A DNA stretch of 12,800 bases from Fimenecus sp045611635 (GCA_045611635.1 JAZKXL010000009.1:1-12800), one strand, 5' to 3'. Positions 1 to 8,367 are shown, counted from the first letter of the stretch. The notes: generated by a model not told the origin, from the letters alone. Made by a program: numbers and translations.

Positions 1-69
1 GCAAAATATATGATATGATATTATTTGTATAACTATGCTTATTCGTTTTTGAAAGAAGATGAAGTTAAA

Positions 70-1530
70 ATGAGTAAAAAATGTGATGTACTTATAGTTG
101 GTTGTGGTGTTGCAGGTCTTAATACTGCATTGTCATTACCCGAAAATTTGAATATTATAATCCTTGCAAAAAAGAGTAATACTGACTCAAACTCTTCCCT
201 TGCTCAAGGTGGCGTTGCTGCAGTTCTTGATTTAGAGAATGATAGTTTCGACTTACATATTAACGACACTATGATTGCAGGTAAGCATGCGAATGATATT
301 GATGCAGTAACAACTCTTGTTAAAGAGGGACCTGCTGAGATTTATAAAATCATTGACTATGGTGTTGAGTTTGATAAACGACCTGACGGTGAGCTTAATA
401 TGACACTTGAGGGTGGACACAGCAGACGAAGAATTGTTCACCATAAAGACACAACAGGTGCCGAAATGGTTCGTGCAATGGTAGCTGAAGCACAAAACCG
501 TAAAAATATCACAATCATTGAAAATGCACCAGTATTTAAATTAACTCGCGTTAAAAGTGGTATTTGTGTGCACTTCTTAACAATTGACGGACAAGATGAA
601 ATTTTCGCAAGCTATTGTGTGCTTGCAACAGGTGGTATAGGTCGTGTTTATAAGTACACAACAAACCCAAAGGTTGCAACAGGTGACGGAATTCGCCTTG
701 CATTTGAATTAGGTGCTCGTATTAAAAATTTAAGTTTTGTCCAATTCCATCCTACTGCATTTAATTCTGATGATAATGAGCAGTTTTTAATTAGTGAAGC
801 AGTTCGTGGTGAGGGTGCATATCTTCTTAACTGTAATAAAGAACGTTTTATGCATCGTTATGATGAACGCCTTGAACTTGCTCCTCGTGATGTTGTTTCA
901 AAGTCAATTATCATTGAGTCACGTCGTACTGGTAGCAACAACTTCTATCTTGACATTACTCATCGTGATGAAGAATATCTTCTTAATCGCTTCCCTGGTA
1001 TTCATGAGGGTTGTTTAAAGTATAATGTTGATATTACAAAGGATTTAATTCCGATTTTCCCATGTCAGCATTATCTTATGGGTGGTATTGAGGTTGACCT
1101 TAACGCTAGAACCACAGTATCTCGACTTTATGCAGTTGGTGAATGTGCAAATACGGGTGTTCACGGTAAAAACCGACTTGCAAGTAACTCTTTACTTGAA
1201 GCACTTGTGTTTGGTAAACGCTGTGCTGACGATATTATTCGTTGTATAGATATGAAATATCCTGAAGTGCAGGTTACCGAAGTTGAAAAACAAGACCTTA
1301 ACGGTGCACCATTACTCAAAGGTGTTTGTGATGAAATCCGTAACATTATGCAACGTTCATATTTTGTAATGCCTGCTAATGATGATGCGGTACGAAATGG
1401 ATATAAACGAGTACGTGAAATATTAACTCGCCTTAAAAATGGCAAATTTAAAATTACTCCTGACTATTGTGAGGCACTAAGTCTTGCAACAGTTGCTTAT
1501 ATAATTCTTAAGGAGGTCAATGACCAATGA
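70..1530 (+). CDS. nadB: L-aspartate oxidase, first step of de novo NAD synthesis
   Basis: Flavoenzyme that oxidises L-aspartate to iminoaspartate, which quinolinate synthase (NadA) condenses with dihydroxyacetone phosphate. The protein (486 residues from this start) opens with an FAD dinucleotide-binding fold, VLIVGCGVAG, with the GxGxxG glycines at residues 11, 13 and 16. It continues with the SSLAQGGVAA motif, the active-site segment HSRRRIVHHKD, LATGGIGRVY, QFHPTAF, and the C-terminal FAD/substrate motif NRLASNSLLEALVFG. These are diagnostic for NadB within the fumarate reductase/succinate dehydrogenase flavoprotein family. It is somewhat shorter than the E. coli enzyme (about 540 residues), mostly in the helical C-terminal domain, as in many Clostridia. 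An in-frame TTG at 25 would add 15 residues with no conserved content, so ATG at 70 is preferred; it has a weak purine-rich site (AGAAG near 54-58). Its stop TGA overlaps the nadC start. It is cytoplasmic and very likely the upstream member of a nad operon. Confidence 0.95.
   Translation: MSKKCDVLIVGCGVAGLNTALSLPENLNIIILAKKSNTDSNSSLAQGGVAAVLDLENDSFDLHINDTMIAGKHANDIDAVTTLVKEGPAEIYKIIDYGVEFDKRPDGELNMTLEGGHSRRRIVHHKDTTGAEMVRAMVAEAQNRKNITIIENAPVFKLTRVKSGICVHFLTIDGQDEIFASYCVLATGGIGRVYKYTTNPKVATGDGIRLAFELGARIKNLSFVQFHPTAFNSDDNEQFLISEAVRGEGAYLLNCNKERFMHRYDERLELAPRDVVSKSIIIESRRTGSNNFYLDITHRDEEYLLNRFPGIHEGCLKYNVDITKDLIPIFPCQHYLMGGIEVDLNARTTVSRLYAVGECANTGVHGKNRLASNSLLEALVFGKRCADDIIRCIDMKYPEVQVTEVEKQDLNGAPLLKGVCDEIRNIMQRSYFVMPANDDAVRNGYKRVREILTRLKNGKFKITPDYCEALSLATVAYIILKEVNDQ
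1510..1516 (+). promoter_or_regulatory. Ribosome binding site of nadC
   Basis: AAGGAGG lies inside the last codons of nadB, 10 bases before the nadC ATG at 1527. Another ATG at 1520 is nearer but out of frame with nadC, so this site together with protein homology fixes the start at 1527. Confidence 0.75.
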
Positions 1531-2363
1531 AATTAAATCAGTTTTATGTTGACAATCTTATCAAAGAAGCAATTAGTGAAGATATTAACTATATCGATGT
1601 GTCAGCGGATTATTTAATTCCTGAAAACCAAAGAAACGACTCATACTTTGTAGCAAAGGCAGATGGTGTTCTTTGCGGTTTGGATATTGCAATGCGAGTT
1701 TTCACTTTGCTTGACGATACATTCACATATACTGTTCATAAGAATGATGGTGACGAAGTAAAAGCAGGTGACTTGATTGTAGAATTCAATGGTAAAACTG
1801 CTTGTCTTTTAAAGGGCGAAAGAACAGCTCTTAACATTATTCAGCATATGTCAGGTATTGCAACTGCAACAAATAAAGCTGTAAAACTTTGTGAAGGCAC
1901 AAATGCGCAAGTTACTGATACTCGCAAAACATTACCAGGACTTCGTGCTATTCAAAAATATGCAGTAGTTTGTGGTGGCGGTAAAAACCATAGATACAAC
2001 CTTTCTGACGGTGCAATGCTTAAGGATAACCACATTGATGCAGGTGGCGGAATTACAAATGCAGTGAAAATTCTTCGCTCAAAACTTGGTCATATGGTTA
2101 AAATCGAAGTTGAAACAAGAAACTTCCAAGAAGTTAAAGAAGCAGTAGAAGCTGGCGCTGATATTATTATGCTTGACAATATGACAAACGAGCAAATGAA
2201 AGAATGTGTTGAATATATCAGCGGTCGTGCAAAAACTGAAGCATCAGGTAACATCACTTTAGATAATATTGCTGATGTTGCAAAAACAGGTGTTGATATT
2301 ATTTCACTTGGTGCTCTCACTCATTCAGTTAAAGCATTCGACATCTCAATGAAAATGAAATAA
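1527..2363 (+). CDS. nadC: Nicotinate-nucleotide diphosphorylase (quinolinate phosphoribosyltransferase)
   Basis: Converts quinolinate and PRPP to nicotinate mononucleotide, CO2 and pyrophosphate, the committed entry to the NAD pathway. The 278-residue length is normal for the family. Visible motifs in order: ERTALNIIQHMSGIAT (about 98-113), TDTRKTLPGLR (130-140, PRPP/quinolinate-binding Arg and Lys), GGKNHRYNLSDGAMLKDNHI (151-170), the barrel strand KIEVETRN (about 192-199), IMLDNM (214-219) and EASGNI (238-243). These residues line the active site of the type II phosphoribosyltransferase barrel. The start overlaps the nadB stop by 4 bases (ATGA), which suggests translational coupling. folC follows after a single base. 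The PRPP synthetase encoded on the other strand of this window makes one of its substrates, though I see no regulatory link. Confidence 0.97.
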   Translation: MKLNQFYVDNLIKEAISEDINYIDVSADYLIPENQRNDSYFVAKADGVLCGLDIAMRVFTLLDDTFTYTVHKNDGDEVKAGDLIVEFNGKTACLLKGERTALNIIQHMSGIATATNKAVKLCEGTNAQVTDTRKTLPGLRAIQKYAVVCGGGKNHRYNLSDGAMLKDNHIDAGGGITNAVKILRSKLGHMVKIEVETRNFQEVKEAVEAGADIIMLDNMTNEQMKECVEYISGRAKTEASGNITLDNIADVAKTGVDIISLGALTHSVKAFDISMKMK

Positions 2364-2364
2364 A

Positions 2365-3621
2365 ATGAATTACAAAGAATCAGTAGAATACATTCATTCA
2401 CTTTTACAGTTTGGTATAAAACCAGGACTTGAGCGCATTTCAATGCTTTTGGATTTGTTAGGAAATCCGCAAGACAAAATTAAAACAATTCATATTGCAG
2501 GTACAAATGGTAAGGGCTCAACAAGTACTCATCTTGCAAACATTTTAACATCAGCAGGGTACAAGACGGGGCTTTACACATCACCTTATGTGTTGTCTTT
2601 TTGCGAAAGAATACAAATTGATGGTGAGAACATTCCAAAAGACTCACTTGCAAAAGCAGTTGAAAAAGTAAAAAGTGAGATTGAAAAATTAAATGAACAA
2701 GGAATAATTATTACAGAGTTTGAAGCATTAACTGCAACTGCATTTTTGTATTTTTATGACTCAGGTTGTGAATATGCAGTAATTGAAGTAGGTCTGGGTG
2801 GACGTTTTGATGCAACAAATGTAATTAAAAAACCTGAAGCAGTTGTTATTACATCAATTTCCCTTGACCACACAAAAATTTTAGGTGACACAGTTTCTCA
2901 AATTGCCTTTGAAAAATGTGGAGTTATAAAATACGGCGTTCCTGTTATAACTTCTCAAAATCAAAAATCACAGGCACTTGAAGTTATAAGAAAAACGACA
3001 ATAGAGAAAAACAGTAATCTTATTATTGCAAATCCTCAAAATGCAAAAGTGCTTTTTGAGTCCTTGATGGTAAGTCAAGTAGTCAAATTTGTATATAGAG
3101 ATAGCGAATATTTATTAAAACTTATGGGTGCACATCAAATTGAGAATGCAGTAAATGTAATTGAAACTGCAAAAATTCTTGGTATTGATGACCGATATAT
3201 TAAAGAAGGTCTTGCAAAAACCACAATGCTTGCTCGTATGGAAATAATTGGTGAAAAGCCACTTATTATCCGTGATGGTGGTCATAATGAGGGTTGTGCG
3301 AATGCTCTTTATGATGTTCTAAAAAAGCATATATCAGGAAATATCAATATGCTTATAGGTCTTATGGCAGATAAAGATGTGGAAGGTTATGTAAGTAAAA
3401 TCGCCCCACTTTGCAAGTCAGTTGTAACTGTAACACCAAGCAATCCAAGAGCATTAGACTGTGAAAGTCTTAAACAAATTGCAAAAAAATACTGCAAAAA
3501 TACAAAATCCATAAACAACCCACAAGAGGGTTACAAATATATCCTTTCAAATACAAAGGAAGAAGAAACAATACTCATTTGTGGCTCATTTTATATGATG
3601 AGCGATATATTCGGTGAGTAG
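2365..3621 (+). CDS. folC: Bifunctional folylpolyglutamate synthase/dihydrofolate synthase
   Basis: ATP-dependent ligase of the Mur ligase superfamily that adds glutamate to folates (and, in bifunctional forms, to dihydropteroate). It is cytoplasmic, 418 residues, the usual size. Motifs: the N-terminal segment YIHSLLQFGIKPGLERI, the P-loop IHIAGTNGKGST (about residues 42-53), YTSPYVLSFCERI (71-83), YAVIEVGLGGRFDATNVI, the SISLDHTKILGDT segment with the metal/ATP-binding histidine, and RDGGHNEGCANAL at the start of the C-terminal domain. The gene starts one base after the nadC stop and has no strong Shine-Dalgarno of its own, so it is probably translated by coupling to nadC. No other folate gene is in the window, so whether it is bifunctional or only a polyglutamylase cannot be decided from context. 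Confidence 0.94.
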   Translation: MNYKESVEYIHSLLQFGIKPGLERISMLLDLLGNPQDKIKTIHIAGTNGKGSTSTHLANILTSAGYKTGLYTSPYVLSFCERIQIDGENIPKDSLAKAVEKVKSEIEKLNEQGIIITEFEALTATAFLYFYDSGCEYAVIEVGLGGRFDATNVIKKPEAVVITSISLDHTKILGDTVSQIAFEKCGVIKYGVPVITSQNQKSQALEVIRKTTIEKNSNLIIANPQNAKVLFESLMVSQVVKFVYRDSEYLLKLMGAHQIENAVNVIETAKILGIDDRYIKEGLAKTTMLARMEIIGEKPLIIRDGGHNEGCANALYDVLKKHISGNINMLIGLMADKDVEGYVSKIAPLCKSVVTVTPSNPRALDCESLKQIAKKYCKNTKSINNPQEGYKYILSNTKEEETILICGSFYMMSDIFGE

Positions 3622-3626
3622 GGGGG
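3620..3626 (+). promoter_or_regulatory. Ribosome binding site of the GH38 gene
   Basis: AGGGGGG overlaps the folC TAG stop and sits 9 bases before the ATG at 3636. It is an imperfect G-rich Shine-Dalgarno that supports this start and close linkage to folC. Confidence 0.5.
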
Positions 3627-3635
3627 CAAAAACTT

Positions 3636-6600
3636 ATGTACAAAGATTTTATTGAAGATAGAATAAATGTATTTCTTGAAGAATTTGAGAAACTTGTAAT
3701 TAAAGAGAATATTCCAATTACAAATTTCCTTTATAAAGAGTGTGATTATAAACTTGATAACACTCTTCCTGAAATTGATGATACATTTACTCTTTTCACA
3801 CCTTATCTTAACCGTTGGGGTGGCAAAAAAGATAAACACGCTTGGTTTTATAATGAAATTCAGGTGCCTGTCTCTTGGGATGGTGAAATTCAGTTAGCAG
3901 TAGCTTCTGATGCTCGTCTTGGTTGGTGTGACATTAACCCTCAGTTTATCGCTTATGTTGACGGTAAACTTCAGCAGGGTATTGATAAAAACCACCGTGA
4001 AGTGTTTTTAACAAAGGGTAACCACAAGGTTTATCTTTATGCTTATTCAGGTAGCGTGCATGATGAATATGTTGATTTTGTTACAAATCTTCAACTTGTT
4101 GACGCTAAAACAAAGCAACTTTATTATGATATAAAAGTACCATTTGAGATTCTCCAGTTTGAAGATGAAAACTCAAGAAATTACTTTGAAATTAAAAAAC
4201 ATATTAATAACGCAATTAATTTTATTGATATGAGAAGCCCTTATTCTGATGAGTATTATGCATCACTTCAAAAGGCAATTAATTATCTTAAAGATGAATT
4301 TTATGGCAAATACTGTCACGAAGGTGAAGTTTTTGCGTTTTGTATAGGTCATACTCACATTGACGTGGCTTGGGAATGGACTCTCGCACAAACTCGTGAA
4401 AAGATTTTACGCTCATTCTCTACAGTTTTGGCACTTATGAAAAAGTATCCTGAATACAAGTTTATGTCAAGCCAACCACAGCTTTACAAATACCTTAAAA
4501 TGGATGCACCTGAACTTTATGAAGAGGTTAAAGAAATGGTGCGTCTTGGTCGCTGGGAAGTTGAAGGCGGTATGTGGGTTGAGGCAGACTGTAACCTTTG
4601 TAGTGGTGAAAGTTTAGTTCGTCAGTTCATTTACGGTAAACGCTTTATGAAAGATGAATTTGGCGTTGACAGCAAAATTCTTTGGTTGCCTGACGTTTTC
4701 GGATATTCAGCAGCACTTCCACAAATTTTACAAAAATGCGGCGTTAATAAATTTGTAACATCAAAAATTGGTTGGAATGAAATGAATAAAATGCCTTATG
4801 ACACATTCATTTGGCACGGAATTGACAATACACCTGTTTTCACTCACTTTATGACCGCACAAGATAAAGTGAGGGGAGTAGAACCTGCAACAAATGTTAC
4901 ATATAACGCAAAGCTTAATGCAAATCAACTTCGTGGTGCTTATGATAGATACCAACAAAAAGATTTGTATGACAATGTTCTTATTACATTTGGTTTTGGT
5001 GATGGTGGTGGCGGACCTTACGCTAAAGATTTAGAGTATTTTGATAGATTAAAGCATGGCATTCCAGGTACTTCTACACCTAAAATGGCATTTTCAGGTG
5101 AGTTCTTTGATGATATCAAGTCAAAAACTGAGAGCAACCCAAGAATCCCACATTGGAACGGTGAACTTTATCTTGAATTCCACCGCGGTACATATACTTC
5201 TCAAGCAAAGAACAAGAGATATAACCGTAAGAGTGAATTTATGTTCCAACGTGCTGAAACTCTTTCACTTATTGATGAGCATCTTAATGGATATAAATAT
5301 CGCAAAGAAGATATGATGAATGCTTGGGAAATTATTCTTCTTAATCAATTCCACGATATTATTCCTGGTTCATCAATTAAAGAGGTTTATGAGGTTTCTC
5401 ATGAACAGTATGAAGAAATCGGTGCAACAGGTAACGAAATTATCAACGACACTACAACTGATATTGCAAATAATGTAGAGGCAACTGATGGTTATGTTGT
5501 ATTTAACCCTCACTCATTCGTAAATAGCGGTGCAGTAGAGGTTGACGGTAAGTGGCTCTATGCTGAAAACATTCCTGCAAAGGGCTACAAAGTAATTAAT
5601 CCAACAGCAACTGAAAGCAAAGTAGTAGTTACTGAAAATTCTATTGAAAATGATTTCTTCCGCTTAACTCTTGATGAAAAAGGCACATTCACAAGTATTT
5701 TTGATAAGAGAAACAACCGCGAAGTACTTAAAAATGGTGCACGTGGTAATGTAATCACTGCTTATGAAGATTACCCTCGCGAATACGATAACTGGGAAAT
5801 CAGTAGTTATTATACTGTAAAGCATTGGGAAGCTGATAAGGTAGAAAGTGTTGCAATTCTTAACGAGGGTGAGCGTGCAGGTCTTAAAATTACAAAGAAA
5901 TTTAAGAATAGCACAATCATTCAAAACATCTATCTTTATAACAATATTGACAAGATTGATTTTGAAACTTATATGGATTGGAAAGAATCACATCTTGTGC
6001 TAAAAACTGCATTCCCTGTTGATGTTAATACAAACAAGGCAACTTATGATATTCAGTTTGGTTCAGTTGAACGACCAACTCATAAGAATACAAGCTGGGA
6101 TGCTGCTCGTTTTGAGGTTTGTGCTCATAAATACTGTGACTTATCAGAATATGGTTATGGCGTAAGTTTGATGAATGACTGTAAATATGGTCACGCTATC
6201 CATGATGGTGTAATGTCGCTTACAATGCTTAAATGTGGTACATTCCCTGACCCTGATGCTGATAAATGCGAGCATTATTTTACATATTCACTTTTCCCAC
6301 ACGCAGGGGATTTCCGTGAAGCAGGCACAATTCAAAAAGCTTATGACCTTAATATTCCAATGCTTTGTAAGAAAGTAGGGGAGAATAAAGGTGCACTCGC
6401 AAACGAATTCTCACTCTTCACAGTTGATTGTGACAATGTAATCTTTGAAACAGCAAAGAAAGCAGAAATAGAAGAAACAATTATTCTTCGTGGTTGTGAA
6501 TACTTTAATAAACGTACAACAGCAAATGTTAAGTTTGGCTTTAATGTAAAAAAAGCATACCTTTGCGATATGCTTGAAAATAATGTTAAAGAATTAAATG

Positions 6601-6668
6601 TAATTGACAACACAGTGGTGGTTGACTTTAAGCCATTTGAAATCAACACAATCAAAATTGTAAAATAA
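3636..6668 (+). CDS. GH38 alpha-mannosidase, cytoplasmic
   Basis: A zinc-dependent retaining alpha-mannosidase of 1010 residues, the usual length for full bacterial GH38 enzymes. An N-terminal beta-rich domain (about 1-225) precedes the catalytic domain, which opens with FCIGHTHIDVAWEWTLAQTR; H241 and D243 are expected Zn ligands. The nucleophile is expected at D353 in WLPDVFGYSAALPQI. H573 in LLNQFHDIIPGSSI is a further Zn ligand, and LYLEFHRGTYTSQ (511-523) is a family signature. After the three-helix middle domain comes the beta-sandwich C-terminal region typical of the family. There is no signal peptide or membrane segment, so it should act on mannosides already inside the cell; the linkage preference cannot be read from sequence. 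It is the last gene of the nadB-nadC-folC run, 14 bases after folC and just before a strong terminator. No transporter or sugar regulator is beside it. Confidence 0.93.
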   Translation: MYKDFIEDRINVFLEEFEKLVIKENIPITNFLYKECDYKLDNTLPEIDDTFTLFTPYLNRWGGKKDKHAWFYNEIQVPVSWDGEIQLAVASDARLGWCDINPQFIAYVDGKLQQGIDKNHREVFLTKGNHKVYLYAYSGSVHDEYVDFVTNLQLVDAKTKQLYYDIKVPFEILQFEDENSRNYFEIKKHINNAINFIDMRSPYSDEYYASLQKAINYLKDEFYGKYCHEGEVFAFCIGHTHIDVAWEWTLAQTREKILRSFSTVLALMKKYPEYKFMSSQPQLYKYLKMDAPELYEEVKEMVRLGRWEVEGGMWVEADCNLCSGESLVRQFIYGKRFMKDEFGVDSKILWLPDVFGYSAALPQILQKCGVNKFVTSKIGWNEMNKMPYDTFIWHGIDNTPVFTHFMTAQDKVRGVEPATNVTYNAKLNANQLRGAYDRYQQKDLYDNVLITFGFGDGGGGPYAKDLEYFDRLKHGIPGTSTPKMAFSGEFFDDIKSKTESNPRIPHWNGELYLEFHRGTYTSQAKNKRYNRKSEFMFQRAETLSLIDEHLNGYKYRKEDMMNAWEIILLNQFHDIIPGSSIKEVYEVSHEQYEEIGATGNEIINDTTTDIANNVEATDGYVVFNPHSFVNSGAVEVDGKWLYAENIPAKGYKVINPTATESKVVVTENSIENDFFRLTLDEKGTFTSIFDKRNNREVLKNGARGNVITAYEDYPREYDNWEISSYYTVKHWEADKVESVAILNEGERAGLKITKKFKNSTIIQNIYLYNNIDKIDFETYMDWKESHLVLKTAFPVDVNTNKATYDIQFGSVERPTHKNTSWDAARFEVCAHKYCDLSEYGYGVSLMNDCKYGHAIHDGVMSLTMLKCGTFPDPDADKCEHYFTYSLFPHAGDFREAGTIQKAYDLNIPMLCKKVGENKGALANEFSLFTVDCDNVIFETAKKAEIEETIILRGCEYFNKRTTANVKFGFNVKKAYLCDMLENNVKELNVIDNTVVVDFKPFEINTIKIVK

Positions 6669-6682
6669 TTAAGAATAAAGTA

Positions 6683-6715
6683 AAACGACGGAATCAATAA
6701 CTGATTCCGTCGTTT
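6683..6715 (+). terminator. Bidirectional intrinsic terminator between convergent genes
   Basis: A perfect 14-bp inverted repeat, AAACGACGGAATCA (6683-6696) and its complement (6702-6715), separated by a 5-base loop. It starts 14 bases after the GH38 stop. T-rich sequence follows on the plus strand (TCTTATTTAACTGTTTTTT), and the A-rich stretch before it gives T-rich sequence on the minus strand, so it probably also ends the convergent zinc-ribbon gene, whose stop is at 6740. Confidence 0.88.
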
Positions 6716-6739
6716 CTTATTTAACTGTTTTTTGCTTTA

Positions 6740-8299
6740 TTAATATCCGTAGTAATCATTTGAATTATAATTGTAAGTGTAGTCATCATAGTAGTTAGTG
6801 TAGTCATCGTAGTAGTCGTCGTAATCATCATAATAATCATCGTAGTAATCTTCGTAATAGTCGCTAGTGTAGTCTTCGTAGTAGTCGTTAGTGTAGTCTT
6901 CGTAATAATCATCATAATCATCATAATCATCATAATAATCATCATAGTCGTCATAATTATCATCTTCATAATAATCATCATAATAATCATCATAATAATC
7001 ATCATCAGCATAGTAACCGTCTTCATCTACAAGTCCTTTAGCTTCTTTTATGACTTTATTAAATTTGGTTAAATCAACGCCGATTTTCTTATCAGACTCT
7101 TCAATTTCAATTGAAACTTCTTCGCCATCTACTGAAACTTCAAGACCACTAATATATTTTTTAGTTAAAGAAATTGACATATCAATTTCAGGAAGAATAT
7201 CGTCTAATTCGTCTTCTAAATCGTCTTTTTCATCTTCCCACTCTTCAATCATATCTTCTATTTCGTCGTTATCAACATCAGATTTGGCAAAAGATGAAAC
7301 AATAACATCGCCTAAAGCCATTATAGTTTTTGAAGAAATAGACACTTCATAGGTTGTCACACCGTCTTTTCTAGTCTTTTCAAAATCCATATTTTCTTTA
7401 AGCCACTTAGTGCTAAGAAAACATTTAGAAACATCTTTGAAACATTTTTCAATAGCTTTAATTTCTTCTTCATCTATATCCATATCATCAAGGTCAAACT
7501 CTTCGCCAAATTCTTCAAATAATTCTTTTAATACTTCTTCGGCGTCTTCACCATCATAGATATCAAGAAGTGCATTCAAGGCCTTCATAGCTTCAGAAAT
7601 ACCTTCTGGTACATCTTCTTCATAGTTAACTTGAACTATTTCATCATCTTCACATCTTACTAACGCGATATCCTTAGTACTTACCTCAACGTAACTAGTG
7701 TAAGATTCATCACTTGTATATATATAGATTGCTTCTTTTTTTAGGTCAAGAGTTGTGATAACATCTTCACCATCAGCCTCACCTTCAAATGAGAAATTAC
7801 GCTCTTTTGTATTAAGATTAAAAGCGGCCTTTCCAACGTTTTCACCATCATAATCAACTGCAACTTCGTATGTTTTACTTGAATCAAGCATATGCTTAAA
7901 AGCATTTGCGATTTTAATTATAGGTTTATTTGCAAATGCTATAACTGCACCAATACTTGAAAATACAAGACATATTGCAAGAACAATTGCAATAGCTGAA
8001 AGAACTTTCTTGTTAATTTTATTCTTCTTTTTTGGTGGCTCAATAGGTGCATAAACTGGAGCATAACCCGTAGTATTAGGAACAAAATTTGATGCTTCGT
8101 TAGACGCAATGTTAGGCACAAAGTTAGGTGCAACATTAGGTACAACGTTTGGTGCAACATTAGGTACAAAATTTGGTGTATCGTTTGGCACAGCGTTTGG
8201 TGCAACCTCATTTGTTTCTACAGGTGTAACAGAAGCCCCACATTCAGGACAAAAAGTCGCCATGTCTAATATTTCTTTTCCGCAATTTCCACAAAACAC
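6740..8299 (-). CDS. Zinc-ribbon membrane protein with extracellular Asp/Tyr-rich tail
   Basis: A 519-residue protein of unknown function. The N-terminus is a zinc ribbon with C3xxC6 and C17xxC20 (MFCGNCGKEI and FCPEC). Residues 33-76 are a Pro-Asn repeat linker. A Lys-rich segment (PKKKNKINKK, 89-98) then leads to one membrane helix (about 99-122). The positive-inside rule puts the ribbon in the cytoplasm and the rest outside. Residues 125-420 form an acidic domain of alternating beta-like and helical stretches, with very acidic runs near 215-285 and 341-372. The final 91 residues (429-519) hold about 38 Tyr and 35 Asp. This layout resembles Firmicutes TcaA/YvbJ-type proteins (zinc ribbon, one helix, extracellular domain), but I see no clear match to their outer domains. 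It starts at GTG, chosen because the ribbon begins at once and AGGAGG lies 8 bases upstream. Its own promoter and flanking terminators make it monocistronic. Confidence 0.85.
   Translation of the reverse strand: MFCGNCGKEILDMATFCPECGASVTPVETNEVAPNAVPNDTPNFVPNVAPNVVPNVAPNFVPNIASNEASNFVPNTTGYAPVYAPIEPPKKKNKINKKVLSAIAIVLAICLVFSSIGAVIAFANKPIIKIANAFKHMLDSSKTYEVAVDYDGENVGKAAFNLNTKERNFSFEGEADGEDVITTLDLKKEAIYIYTSDESYTSYVEVSTKDIALVRCEDDEIVQVNYEEDVPEGISEAMKALNALLDIYDGEDAEEVLKELFEEFGEEFDLDDMDIDEEEIKAIEKCFKDVSKCFLSTKWLKENMDFEKTRKDGVTTYEVSISSKTIMALGDVIVSSFAKSDVDNDEIEDMIEEWEDEKDDLEDELDDILPEIDMSISLTKKYISGLEVSVDGEEVSIEIEESDKKIGVDLTKFNKVIKEAKGLVDEDGYYADDDYYDDYYDDYYEDDNYDDYDDYYDDYDDYDDYYEDYTNDYYEDYTSDYYEDYYDDYYDDYDDYYDDYTNYYDDYTYNYNSNDYYGY
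6743..7015 (-). repeat. Low-complexity Asp/Tyr codon repeat (C-terminal tail)
   Basis: Degenerate triplet-based repeat encoding the tail of the zinc-ribbon protein. The commonest units are DDYY and DDY; a clearer 24-base unit coding DYYEDYT(N/S) recurs around 6845-6900. On the plus strand it reads as runs of TAATCATCA and TAGTCGT-like words. Because all units are multiples of three, gain or loss of copies would keep the frame. Confidence 0.85.
8115..8208 (-). repeat. 12-bp tandem repeat coding a Pro-Asn linker
   Basis: About eight degenerate 12-base units, each starting with GG on the plus strand at 8115, 8127, 8139, 8151, 8163, 8175, 8187 and 8199 (for example GGTGCAACATTA and GGTACAACGTTT). 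On the coding strand each unit gives a four-residue repeat of the form x-x-P-N (APNV, VPNV, APNF and so on), forming a flexible stalk between the zinc ribbon and the membrane helix. Confidence 0.85.
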
Positions 8300-8307
8300 A
8301 GTGAAAA

Positions 8308-8313
8308 CCTCCT
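8308..8313 (-). promoter_or_regulatory. Ribosome binding site supporting a GTG start
   Basis: A perfect AGGAGG on the minus strand, 8 bases before the GTG at 8299-8297. It decides the non-ATG start of the zinc-ribbon protein. Confidence 0.85.
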
Positions 8314-8328
8314 CTTCCTTTTTTTACA

Positions 8329-8357
8329 ATTATAAACTTTTATTGATAACAAGTCAA
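8329..8357 (-). promoter_or_regulatory. Sigma-A promoter of the zinc-ribbon gene
   Basis: On the minus strand, TTGACT (8357-8352) is followed by exactly 17 bases and a perfect TATAAT (8334-8329). The expected transcript start is near 8322, leaving a leader of roughly 20 bases before the GTG at 8299 that contains AGGAGG. It lies between the GH2 terminator and the gene, so the zinc-ribbon protein should be transcribed independently and, by consensus match, strongly. Confidence 0.85.
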
Positions 8358-8367
8358 GAAAACTAAC

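Noticed and set aside
1..32. End of an upstream nadA gene
   Set aside because: Stops occur in all three frames by position 32, but too little sequence is present to recognise a NadA C-terminus.
25..69. Longer nadB start at TTG 25
   Set aside because: It adds 15 residues without family similarity. ATG 70 begins directly before the FAD-binding strand, as in other NadB proteins.
6760..7015. CRISPR-like or satellite repeat array
   Set aside because: The units are short, contiguous and in frame, with no spacers. They code the protein tail.
6721..7026. Met/Ile/Thr-rich minus-strand frame
   Set aside because: It is the shifted frame of the Asp/Tyr triplet repeat. Its composition is a by-product of TATGATGAT-like words and it lacks a ribosome binding site.
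8109..8366. Plus-strand Gly/Thr-rich frame opposite the zinc-ribbon gene
   Set aside because: It mirrors the 12-bp repeat on the coding strand and runs through the promoter and terminator of the real genes.
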